Below are positions 17,768 to 25,085 of a stretch of DNA of 64,000 nt, in pieces (the stretch's first letter is position 1; every line of letters starts with the position of its first letter). The stretch lies in contig NZ_NJIG01000002.1 in NCBI RefSeq assembly GCF_002209535.1, positions 372,001 to 436,000 on the forward strand. The letters are read 5' to 3'. The stretch is from Achromobacter marplatensis. Its GTDB lineage: Bacteria; Pseudomonadota; Gammaproteobacteria; Burkholderiales; Burkholderiaceae_B. The notes beneath the pieces were generated by a model that searched no databases, was not told the DNA's origin, and saw only the letters and a program-made list of their open reading frames with translations. The position numbers and the translations under genes are program-made.

Positions 17768-18283
17768 CTACGCCGCCGGCGCTGCGGACATGTCCAGCGC
17801 CAGGCAATGCAGCATGGCCTGCGCCATGTACTTCTTGATCATGCGCTCGGACACGCCCAAGGCGGTGCCGATCTCGTGATAGCGCATGCCGTAGACCTGC
17901 GACATCAGGAACGCCTGCCGTGGCCGCTCGCCCAGCCGGTTGAGCATGGTGTCCACCGCCATCAGCGCTTCCAGCGCCAGGGCGGTTTCTTCGGGAGACG
18001 GGGCGAACTGCTCGGGCTGGGCCGCCACGGTCTCCAGCCAGGCCTGTTCGATCTGCTGGCGCCGCCAGTGGTCAAACAACAGATGGCGGGCGATGGTGGT
18101 CAGGTAGGCGCGCGGCTCGCGGACCTGATCCAGGTCCGAGGGCTTGCTCAGGACCCGCACGAACACGTCGTGGGCCAGATCCGCCGCCTGATGCACATTG
18201 TTCAACTTCCCGCGCAGCCATGTCCGAAGCCAACTGTGGTGGCTGTCGTAAAGCTGGTGCACTTGATCAGAGGAGGTCGACAC
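17768..18283 (-). CDS. FecI-like ECF sigma factor (second module)
   Basis: 171 residues from a GTG start at 18283. Region 2 reads AADLAHDVFVRVLSK and AYLTTIARHLLFDHWRRQQ, region 4 reads LGERPRQAFLMSQVYGMRYHE with the recognition helix GTALGVSERMIKKYM. It is the first gene of the second iron-uptake operon. A good Fur-box-like site lies about 40 nt upstream. The GTG start may lower its translation. Confidence 0.93.
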   Translation of the reverse strand: MSTSSDQVHQLYDSHHSWLRTWLRGKLNNVHQAADLAHDVFVRVLSKPSDLDQVREPRAYLTTIARHLLFDHWRRQQIEQAWLETVAAQPEQFAPSPEETALALEALMAVDTMLNRLGERPRQAFLMSQVYGMRYHEIGTALGVSERMIKKYMAQAMLHCLALDMSAAPAA

Positions 18284-18324
18284 AAAGCACGTCGCAGGGA
18301 AGTGGGAGCCCTGGAATATTAAAG

Positions 18325-18343
18325 GATAATCGTTCTCATTGTA
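18325..18343 (-). promoter_or_regulatory. Fur-box-like operator upstream of fecI (second module)
   Basis: GATAATCGTTCTCATTGTA matches 13 of 19 positions of the Fur consensus, including the full left half GATAAT and TCATT on the right. It lies just upstream of the GTG start at 18283, so iron repression of the whole second module is likely. Confidence 0.65.
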
Positions 18344-18526
18344 AAACCTGCCGAATCCGGGTGGCGCGCGCGCAATCCTTCACACAAAAGTGTTGCAGGG
18401 CAGGGCTTTACGTCGGAAGAGGAGGGAGCCGGCGGCCACGGCCGGTGATGGCGCCCAGCCCGAAGGCTTGCACGGGGGGGCGGTTCGGGCCGCAGTCTGG
18501 CGATGGGCCCTGATGATGCCGATATT

Positions 18527-18540
18527 TGGCGGAAGCGGTG
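18527..18540 (+). repeat. attL of the tRNA-Ser element
   Basis: TGGCGGAAGCGGTG, identical to 34312-34325 in the tRNA-Ser gene. The flanks differ at once on both sides (T before and TCC after here; C before and AGA after at the other copy), which sets the core at 14 bp. Confidence 0.85.
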
Positions 18541-18681
18541 TCCGCCATTGTTTGGTGTTACTTAATACGGATTGGTTCAGTTTTACCTGTTTATCTATTT
18601 GATTTCATGGATAAAATTAACCTACTCTGAAAAGTTTGTGCCATGTTGTTCAAATTGATCCGTTACAATAAAGGCCTATTG

Positions 18682-18702
18682 TGGTGGGTAGAATGGCGGG
18701 TA
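18682..18702 (+). repeat. Bipartite arm-type integrase site near attL
   Basis: TGGTGGGTA, three bases, then TGGCGGGTA. The same pair with the same 3-nt gap occurs at 34249-34269 near attR, and inverted at 24983-25003. It lies just upstream of the integrase start. Repeats of this kind are the expected arm sites for the N-terminal domain of P4-like integrases. Confidence 0.65.
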
Positions 18703-18717
18703 TAGACAGGAGCGGTC

Positions 18718-19911
18718 ATGCTGAGTGAACTGAAAATCAAGCACGCGAACGAGGGGATGCATCTGGACGGCGACGGCCTCTATCTGCAGGTCAGCAGTTC
18801 CGGTGCGAAATCCTGGATCTTTCGCTACCAGCTCAATCGGCGCAGGCGTGAGATGGGGTTGGGGGCATTGGCTGCAGTGCCCGCCAAGGAAGCGCGAAAA
18901 AAGGCGATCAAGGCACGCGCGCTGCTGGCGGATGGAGTAGACCCGGTGGACAACCGCGACAGGCTACTCGCCGAGTCATCGGAGCGGGATGCGCGGGGCC
19001 GCGCTCAACAGGTGACGTTTCAGGCCGCTGCGGAGGCATACATAAAGGCGAATCGTGCCGGTTGGAAAAATCCGAAGCACCTGCAGCAGTGGGAGAACAC
19101 GTTGGCCACTTACGCGTACCCCGTGTTCGGTGGCGTGCCGGTGGGCGAGGTGGACGACGTCGCTGTGCTGAAGGTCCTCCAACCGATTTGGACGTCAAAA
19201 ACGGAGACCGCGAGCCGGCTGCGCGGTCGAATTGAATGCGTGCTGGATGCGGCAAAGGCGCGCAAGCTGCGCCAGGGTGAGAACCCTGCGCGGTGGCGCG
19301 GGCATCTCGATAAGCTTCTGCCTAAGCCTGCCAAAGTGGCGAAGGTTCGCCATCACCCCGCCATGCCCTATGACGACTTGCCAGGATTCGTGGAAGACCT
19401 GCGCGGTGTGGTTGGGGTGAGCGCGCTTGCTGTGGAATTTCTCATTTACACGGCCGCGCGCAGTGGGGAAGTTCTGCGAGCAACGTGGGATGAGTTTTCG
19501 CCAGACGGGACGCTGTGGTCAATTGCCGGCGACCGAATGAAGGCCGGTAAGGCGCACCGGGTTCCGCTCTCCGAAGCCGCGCAAGAGGTGCTGAAGCGCG
19601 CCAAAGGGATCGCGCAAAGCAAATGGGTGTTCCCTGGCGTGCGCAGCGGCCAGCCCATGACCGATATGGCGCTTACGATGTTGCTACGCCGCATGCGGCC
19701 AGGCTATACCGTTCACGGGTTTCGTTCTTCGTTCCGCGACTGGGCGGCAGAGCAAACGGAATACCCGTCCGAAATGGCTGAAATGGCGCTTGCGCATGCG
19801 GTAAGCAGCAAGGTGGAGGCTGCGTATCGGCGCGGCGACATGTTGGAAAGACGGCGGCAGATGATGAGCGACTGGGCTGCTTGGTGCGCTCCGAAAAGTA
19901 GCGCTTGCTAA
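18718..19911 (+). CDS. int: P4-like tyrosine integrase
   Basis: 397 residues. The N-terminal arm-binding domain of the DUF4102 type is clear (HLDGDGLYLQVSSSGAKSW, then PAKEARKKAIKARALLADGV). A core-binding SAM-like domain follows (AAEAYIKANRAGWKNPKHL), and the catalytic domain has the first Arg in YTAARSGEVLRATWDE, HGFRSSFRDW, a second His in MALAHAVSSK and the nucleophile Tyr in VEAAYRRGD. All catalytic residues are present, so the enzyme should be active. It sits beside attL, the end away from the tRNA, and points into the element. Confidence 0.95.
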   Translation: MLSELKIKHANEGMHLDGDGLYLQVSSSGAKSWIFRYQLNRRRREMGLGALAAVPAKEARKKAIKARALLADGVDPVDNRDRLLAESSERDARGRAQQVTFQAAAEAYIKANRAGWKNPKHLQQWENTLATYAYPVFGGVPVGEVDDVAVLKVLQPIWTSKTETASRLRGRIECVLDAAKARKLRQGENPARWRGHLDKLLPKPAKVAKVRHHPAMPYDDLPGFVEDLRGVVGVSALAVEFLIYTAARSGEVLRATWDEFSPDGTLWSIAGDRMKAGKAHRVPLSEAAQEVLKRAKGIAQSKWVFPGVRSGQPMTDMALTMLLRRMRPGYTVHGFRSSFRDWAAEQTEYPSEMAEMALAHAVSSKVEAAYRRGDMLERRRQMMSDWAAWCAPKSSAC

Positions 19912-19980
19912 AACGAGTTGAGCAGACAGTCATGCGCAATCTGAAGTAGGCTGGGCCTGGTCATTTGCAGGAGGCGTGTC

Positions 19981-20277
19981 ATGGAAAAGCGCGGATTCAC
20001 CACGCAAGAGGTCCAGGCCTATCTGGGCGTGCGGCGTCGTTTCTTTGAAACCAACATCGCGCCGCGCTTGGCCGGCAAGGGGACGCCCGCGGGCCCGTCC
20101 ATCATCTATGAACGCACCGATCTGGATGCGGTCTGGGATGATTACAAGGCTTCCCTATCCGCGGCCCGGCGGGTGGACGTGCCGGCCACAAAACCTCGTG
20201 TTGGCGGCGGTTCGAAGCTGAGCTTCAACGAAGCGAAACTAGCGGTGGTGCGGGCTGCTCGGACACGAGAAAAATAG
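19981..20277 (+). CDS. Small putative DNA-binding protein downstream of integrase
   Basis: 98 residues: MEKRGFTTQEVQAYLGVRR then a basic C-terminus. The FTTQEVQAYLGV stretch looks like the first helix pair of a MerR/AlpA-type winged helix used by excisionases. The ATG has GCAGGAGG upstream. Its position directly after the integrase fits a recombination directionality factor or regulator. The specific function is not established. Confidence 0.6.
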   Translation: MEKRGFTTQEVQAYLGVRRRFFETNIAPRLAGKGTPAGPSIIYERTDLDAVWDDYKASLSAARRVDVPATKPRVGGGSKLSFNEAKLAVVRAARTREK

Positions 20278-20290
20278 GCAGCGTCGAAAC

Positions 20291-20542
20291 TTGTTCACAA
20301 GCGCAACGCGCTTCTATATACTGAAGTCGTCCCTGCTCAACAGGGGCCTGGTTTGGCGACCAGATTGTTCTCAGGCGGATGACCGCCGCTTGGCGGTATT
20401 TTTACGTCCGTTTGCAGTTGCGCACCCTCTTTGGGCGGGCGATTGCGGGGATACCTTCGGGTATGCCGGTCCCCTGGGACGCCGGTTCGCCAACCCTGCT
20501 TTCTGCTCGCCCACCCCATTTGGCGATGGGACGCGGGCCTAA
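20291..20542 (+). CDS. Ash-like (Icd-like) small protein
   Basis: 83 residues, with an uncertain start (TTG at 20291). The region FLRPFAVAHPLWAGDCGD and the following FGYAGPLGRRFANPAFCSP match the characteristic Ash / Icd-like family of P4-type satellites. In those elements the frame lies in a structured leader between the integrase region and the replication gene. A related frame occurs in the second element at 46166-46405. It may be translated, or the conservation may reflect RNA structure. Confidence 0.6.
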   Translation: MFTSATRFYILKSSLLNRGLVWRPDCSQADDRRLAVFLRPFAVAHPLWAGDCGDTFGYAGPLGRRFANPAFCSPTPFGDGTRA

Positions 20543-20562
20543 CCGTCCCCAGGAGCCTCGCA

Positions 20563-20880
20563 ATGGCTAATCAACTCCCCATCTCGTTTCTCGAATTTCC
20601 TCATAGCACCCCCAGCGACGAAGCGCTGTTGGCCACGCCGGCGCCAATGCATCGCGTTGTCGAGCTTGCAAGCTTGACCGAGGCGCTGGCCAGCGATGCG
20701 TCCAGGGTCCTGTCCATTCTGCTCAACAACAGCGTTCAGCGCGAAGCTCGTGCGGAAGATTGCGTCGAAGACGGTGCGCCCTTGACTCCTGCAACGGAGC
20801 AGGCCCTGTTGCGGTTCATGGCCAACACATTTCACTTGCTCGAGCGCGAAGCAAACGCCGTGGCGAGCGGTGTGGCCTGA
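20563..20880 (+). CDS. Hypothetical small protein of the element
   Basis: 105 residues from the ATG at 20563 with CCAGGAGC upstream. The sequence is acidic and helical (LASLTEALASDASRVLSILL, TPATEQALLRFMANTFHLL) without a recognised motif or signal peptide. It lies directly after the Ash-like frame and before the AlpA genes. The helical pattern suggests a small adaptor or regulator; no function is assigned. Confidence 0.6.
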   Translation: MANQLPISFLEFPHSTPSDEALLATPAPMHRVVELASLTEALASDASRVLSILLNNSVQREARAEDCVEDGAPLTPATEQALLRFMANTFHLLEREANAVASGVA

Positions 20881-21248
20881 ACATAAGCAGGTGCTAATTT
20901 AATGTAGCAAAATGGCAACGCGCGGGCCGTTTAAGGCCCGCGCAATGTCGGGTAGCGATGTAGACGATTATTCAACGTCCTACAATTGCAGCACGGTTTC
21001 GACCAATCAAGAATTGCTTTGCGCAGTGGGCTATCACTCGCGTAGTTCGAGGCACCTTCCCCGGGCCCTACAGGGCCAAAGATGGTGAAGACGCGGCCCC
21101 AGGTTTTTCCGCTCCCTGGGAACGTCTTCCCTCTGATCCCCATCAGAGACGGCAGATCGCGGATCGACACGCCAGGCGTATGCCTGGTGCCGCTGCCGGC
21201 TCACCTTCCAGTATTGGCCGGTGGCATCGTTCCAAATTGGAGCCTGCC
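20881..21248. other. Non-coding stretch before the AlpA-like gene
   Basis: About 370 nt without a convincing gene. A short minus-strand frame (20931-21170, 79 codons) is open but has no recognisable domain. The segment contains the hairpin-forming GGGCCGTTTAAGGCCCGC near 20922-20941, and is a likely promoter and regulatory region for the replication genes. Confidence 0.4.
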
Positions 21249-21455
21249 ATGCAGAACCCTGTACCTACCTTTCTTCGCGCCAAGCAGATACTTGGTGACA
21301 AAGAGAAGGGTATCCCCCCGATTTTCCCTGTATCGCACACGACGTGGTGGAACGGAGTTAAGTCTGGGCGCTTCCCGCAGCCTGTTCGCTTCGGCAAACG
21401 CATGACCATGTGGCGTGCGGCCGACATCTACCGCCTGCTTGAGCAGGGGCGCTAA
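21249..21455 (+). CDS. AlpA-family regulator
   Basis: 68 residues starting MQNPVPTFLRAKQILG. The winged-helix AlpA pattern is clear: FPVSHTTWWNGVKSGRFPQP, then VRFGKRMTMWRAADIYRLLE. AlpA-type proteins activate excision or early genes in P4-like elements. Its stop abuts the ATG of the next gene, so the two are coupled. Confidence 0.88.
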   Translation: MQNPVPTFLRAKQILGDKEKGIPPIFPVSHTTWWNGVKSGRFPQPVRFGKRMTMWRAADIYRLLEQGR

Positions 21456-21725
21456 ATGTCCCGATTCCCTTATGTTGAATTGTCCTTCAGCGAGGTCGCG
21501 GCACTTTTCAACCTGACCCCCCATCAGCTCACATGTGCCTACGCCCGCGGCGCATTGCCCAAGCCTATCGACTATGACATGGCGGGCCATCCCGTATGGT
21601 CTGAGGCGGTTCTGATCCCGTATGTGCGCGACAGATATGGCCTGGTGCCTGCCGATATCAAAGGTTTTGCGCAGTTGCAGGTGGGCCGTCTGGAATGGGA
21701 TCAGAAGAACGGGGGAGTTGCATGA
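21456..21725 (+). CDS. Small AlpA/MerR-like DNA-binding protein
   Basis: 89 residues. LSFSEVAALFNLTPHQLTCAY followed by RGALPKPIDYD and GHPVWSEAVLIPYVRDRYG gives a helix-turn-helix and wing arrangement similar to its upstream neighbour. Its stop overlaps the primase ATG by four bases, so it is translated together with the replication protein. It may be a second regulator or a DNA-binding helper in replication. Confidence 0.65.
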   Translation: MSRFPYVELSFSEVAALFNLTPHQLTCAYARGALPKPIDYDMAGHPVWSEAVLIPYVRDRYGLVPADIKGFAQLQVGRLEWDQKNGGVA

Positions 21726-24259
21726 GCGACAAAGAAAAAACCCCGACGGGTCGGGTCGGGGTCATTGAACTGCAAAGCGTTATTTCTGCTGTCGATATTG
21801 TAGGCGCCAGAGTCAGCGGATGCCAACCGCCTGACCTCCTGTCTCCCCTCATCGCTGGCGTTCCTGCAACACTGCGCGCATACCCAGCGCGCTGGTGCGT
21901 GTGGGAGGCAGTTTGGTCAGAAGAAAAGGGCAAGCACACAAAGGTGCCGAAGAACCCGCTCAACGTCTCGCGCAACGTCTCAAGCAATCGGGCGGCGGGC
22001 TGGAGTGACTTCGATACCGCTGTAGCCGGCCACGACGTCCTGAGCCTGGTTGGCGAGGGCGGGCTAGGCTTTCGGATGTCTGAGCAGTCGACGCTTGTTG
22101 GCATCGACCTGGACGCCTGCGTGGATTCAAGCGGCGAGCTGCAGCCGTGGGCCGCCGAGATCGTGGAGCGGGCCGCAAGTTATGCGGAGCTGTCGCCCTC
22201 GGGGCGCGGTGTTCGCATCTTCCTCAAAGCCTCTATCGCCCAGGACTGGGCCAAGCCGATCGAAGTGTATGGTGGCAACGGCGGGCGGTACCTGACCGTG
22301 ACGGGGCATCGGCTGCCCGATGCGGCGGCCGACGTGATGGCGGCGCCGGAGGGCTTCGTCGATTGGCTGAGCGCTACATACGGGCCAGACACGATAGAGC
22401 GGCCTGAGCGCGGTGCAGCGGGATTGCCGCCTAGCGACCTAGACCGTACCGTGACGCTGCACCGGGTGTCCGATGAAACCGTCGCCGACGTGATGTCGGC
22501 GATGGCCGCTTTCGATTCGGAAGACGCAGACGGCTATGCGTTCTGGGCCGAAATGGGCTTGGCGCTCAAGAGCCTGGCCCAGGCCGGGCGCGATGCCCAG
22601 GCGCTGGAAATGTGGCACACCTTCAGTGACCTATCGTCAAAATACGACCCCGTGGAAGCACAACGGAAATGGGATGAGGATCTTGAGCCGCAGGAGCTCA
22701 CCTATCAATCCATCTTCAAGTGGGCAGCGGATCGCGGCTGGCTCAATCCCAAAAGCACCGAAGCGCTGAAAGCAAACGCTACCGCCGACACGCGCCTTGA
22801 TCGCACCGATGCGGGCAACCTGGCGCTGCTGGCCGATCTCACCGGTGGCGACCTGCGCCATGTGACCGAAACGAGCGCTTGGCTATGCTGGACTGCTGGG
22901 CGTTGGCAAGTTGACGCCGCTGGCTTGGCGGCGCAGGCGCAGTCCTTGCGCGTGGCCGAGTTCTACTACGCCAAGGCAATCAAGGTACGAGAAGACGCTG
23001 CGGACCCCATGCACGACGACAAGGAGCGCAAGGCGATCACCAAGGCGGCCGATAGCCTGGACAAGTGGGCGGTGCACTGCCGCAATCGGAGCGCGTTGGT
23101 GAACATGCAGGGGTTGGCGAAGTGCGACGCGCGCTTCGCGGTATCGATCCTTGATCTTGATCGCGACCCCTGGTTGTTCGGGGCTGAAAACGGCGTCGTT
23201 GACCTGCGCACCGGCCAGTTGCACGACGCCGGCCGGGATGCCTTCGTGACGCGGCGCGCGCCTGTCGCGTTCGATGCCGGAGCCCGCGCGCCGCGATGGC
23301 GCCAGTTCATTGACGAGATCACATCCAAACCCGACGCCCGCGCACCAGGTGGCCACCGCATGCGGCCGCACTTGGCGAGCTATCTGCAACGGGCCCTGGG
23401 TTACAGCATTACCGGGCTGGCCAGGGAACACAAGATGTTCATCGCCGTGGGCGAGGGCGCAAACGGCAAGAACGTGCTGCTCGATATTCTGACCTGGATC
23501 ATGGGCGATTACTGCCAGACGATCGCGCCCGAAGCGCTGATGGCCGGCAGGTTCGACGCCGATGCAGAAAGGCCCACGCCCAGCGCGCGCAAGCTGGCCG
23601 GCGCACGTGCGGCTATCAGCAGCGAGAGCAAGGAAAACCAGCGCCTGGACGTGGCGCTGGTCAAGCGTCATACCGGCGACGGATACATGACGGCTCGCGG
23701 CTTGCACGAAAGCCCCTTCACCTTCGAGATCACGCACAAGCTGTGGCTCATGACAAATCACCGCCCGAACCTCGATCACGTCGACGACGCGATCCGGGGC
23801 CGCCTGCACCTGATCCCTTTTGATCGGCGCTGGAACCGCCCGGGCGCGCCGGCACGCGATCCGCAACTGGCCGATGGCGACAAGGACCTGGTGCCCAAGC
23901 TCAAGGCCGAGGCCGCCGGCATCCTAGCGTGGCTGGTGGCTGGCGCGGTGGCGTATGGTCGCGATGGCTTGGAGCCGCCGGCCGAGGTTTCGGACATGAC
24001 GAACACCTATTTCCGCGCACAGGATCCCGTCGGCTTGTGGCTTGACGGTCGGGGACGGTGTGACCCGAAGCAGGGGTCGAAGGCGTCGGCGCTGTTCGAT
24101 GACTTCCTCGGGTGGTGCGGAGACGAAGGGCATGACACGAGCGCGGGCGGCAGCCAGACAGCCTTTTCCACGCGCCTTAAACGTGAGGGAATCGCCTTCA
24201 AGAAACTCGAATCTGGAATTTTTTACGGATTGAAGGCCGAGGGGAACGGCTTTGACTAG
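21722..24259 (+). CDS. P4-type primase-helicase (replication initiator)
   Basis: 845 residues. The N-terminal part is a primase-polymerase-like domain (TLVGIDLDACVDSSG, SPSGRGVRIFLKA, EVYGGNGGRYLTVTG). A PriCT-like segment follows (YAFWAEMGLALKSLAQAGRD). The C-terminal half is a D5/P4 helicase: Walker A GEGANGKNVLL near residue 577, then WLMTNHRPNLDHVDDAI and RGRLHLIPFDRRW. Such proteins recognise the origin, unwind and prime, giving autonomous replication. No other replication gene is present. Repeats directly downstream look like its origin. Confidence 0.93.
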   Translation: MSDKEKTPTGRVGVIELQSVISAVDIVGARVSGCQPPDLLSPLIAGVPATLRAYPARWCVWEAVWSEEKGKHTKVPKNPLNVSRNVSSNRAAGWSDFDTAVAGHDVLSLVGEGGLGFRMSEQSTLVGIDLDACVDSSGELQPWAAEIVERAASYAELSPSGRGVRIFLKASIAQDWAKPIEVYGGNGGRYLTVTGHRLPDAAADVMAAPEGFVDWLSATYGPDTIERPERGAAGLPPSDLDRTVTLHRVSDETVADVMSAMAAFDSEDADGYAFWAEMGLALKSLAQAGRDAQALEMWHTFSDLSSKYDPVEAQRKWDEDLEPQELTYQSIFKWAADRGWLNPKSTEALKANATADTRLDRTDAGNLALLADLTGGDLRHVTETSAWLCWTAGRWQVDAAGLAAQAQSLRVAEFYYAKAIKVREDAADPMHDDKERKAITKAADSLDKWAVHCRNRSALVNMQGLAKCDARFAVSILDLDRDPWLFGAENGVVDLRTGQLHDAGRDAFVTRRAPVAFDAGARAPRWRQFIDEITSKPDARAPGGHRMRPHLASYLQRALGYSITGLAREHKMFIAVGEGANGKNVLLDILTWIMGDYCQTIAPEALMAGRFDADAERPTPSARKLAGARAAISSESKENQRLDVALVKRHTGDGYMTARGLHESPFTFEITHKLWLMTNHRPNLDHVDDAIRGRLHLIPFDRRWNRPGAPARDPQLADGDKDLVPKLKAEAAGILAWLVAGAVAYGRDGLEPPAEVSDMTNTYFRAQDPVGLWLDGRGRCDPKQGSKASALFDDFLGWCGDEGHDTSAGGSQTAFSTRLKREGIAFKKLESGIFYGLKAEGNGFD

Positions 24260-24263
24260 CAAT

Positions 24264-24377
24264 CCTGCAGGGCTGCAGGGTCCTGCACCCTTTCCTACCT
24301 TTTCCCATATGAGAATTGAAAATTCAAGAATAGGGGAGAAACCTGGGACCCCCTGCAGGACCCTGCAGCCCTGCAGG
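24264..24377. repeat. Perfect 24-bp inverted repeat flanking an AT-rich spacer, origin-like
   Basis: The left arm (24264-24287, starts CCTGCAGGGCTGCAGGG) and the right arm (24354-24377, ends CTGCAGCCCTGCAGG) are exact reverse complements. Each arm holds several CTGCAG units. The 66-bp spacer includes an AT-rich patch (GAATTGAAAATTC). The position directly after the P4-type primase gene suggests a replication origin. Confidence 0.6.
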
Positions 24378-24449
24378 AATGGGGCGCGGGGCGGCATTTC
24401 TGCGCAGTACGCACGCGCGCCAGAACTTAACGTTTTTCGTGTGATCCGC

Positions 24450-24555
24450 ACACCTGAAAGGCGGCGCGGGCCGCGCCAATGTGACACCTAAAAAAGGCAG
24501 ACGCGCCTGCCGACCTTACACCTGAAAAAAATGACATCCGGACACCTGAAAAAGG
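24450..24555 (+). repeat. Iteron-like ACACCTGAAA repeats
   Basis: Four direct copies of ACACCT(G)AAA begin at 24450, 24484, 24518 and 24542, so the spacing is 34, 34 and 24 bp. The second copy lacks the G. They lie between the inverted repeat and the next gene. Regularly spaced repeats beside a replication initiator gene are typical binding sites of the initiator. Confidence 0.6.
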
Positions 24556-24563
24556 ACGTACAC

Positions 24564-24959
24564 ATGCTCATCACCGTGCTCTTCGTGAAACAGAACGATC
24601 ATTACCTGGTTGGCGATCCTGACAACCTACAACCGTGGGTGCCGGCCAACCCGGAGGCTCTGGCCGCGCTGCACACCCTCGTTACGGTCCCGGGCTGGCG
24701 TATCGAGGTGGCGAATTCGGGCGGCGTGTCGAAGGCGCGTAGCGCGGAGTATCAACGCCTGGTGAACACTGCGCGCGCTATTCAAGCAGCATGCCCAAGT
24801 TTGGCGCGAGAGCTTCTACGGGGCTTGGGGAGCAAGCGGCAAGGGGACGGCCGGCTGCTATGGCGTTACGACAAAGCCGGAGCGCTGGTGCGCATCGAGA
24901 CTGCGCTCGCGGGTCGGATGGAGGAAATAATTTCCGCCATAGATCAACGCGTTGCCTAG
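24564..24959 (+). CDS. Hypothetical protein after the origin-like region
   Basis: 131 residues from the ATG at 24564 with AAAAGGACGT upstream; an in-frame ATG at 24531 would overlap the repeats. The sequence has an N-terminal beta-rich part (MLITVLFVKQNDHYLVGD) and a helical C-terminus (TARAIQAACPSLARELLRGL, RMEEIISAIDQRV). No known domain is recognised. It is the last gene of the replication half of the element. Confidence 0.55.
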   Translation: MLITVLFVKQNDHYLVGDPDNLQPWVPANPEALAALHTLVTVPGWRIEVANSGGVSKARSAEYQRLVNTARAIQAACPSLARELLRGLGSKRQGDGRLLWRYDKAGALVRIETALAGRMEEIISAIDQRVA

Positions 24960-24982
24960 CTTGTGAGTATGCAACGGGAATC

Positions 24983-25003
24983 TACCCACCACTGTACCCA
25001 CCA
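24983..25003 (-). repeat. Internal bipartite arm-type site at the module boundary
   Basis: On the minus strand TGGTGGGTA, CAG, TGGTGGGTA: the same paired 9-mers with 3-nt gap as at 18682-18702 and 34249-34269, but inverted. It falls between the last replication-half gene (ends 24959) and the first virion-like gene (starts 25086). Confidence 0.6.
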
Positions 25004-25085
25004 GATGAACTAACTCGTATATCGCCCTATACGGATTCGCGAAAGCCCGTCAGGCACTGAATACTTGCGGCACCAATGACCTTGA

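Noticed and set aside
20931..21170. 79-codon minus-strand frame that could be a divergent repressor of the tRNA-Ser element
   Set aside because: No helix-turn-helix or other repressor feature is visible, and no ribosome-binding site decides a start. Left as non-coding.
24264..24377. Repeated CTGCAGG units considered as a CRISPR array
   Set aside because: There are only two long arms and they are inverted, with one spacer and no cas genes. An origin-like palindrome fits better.
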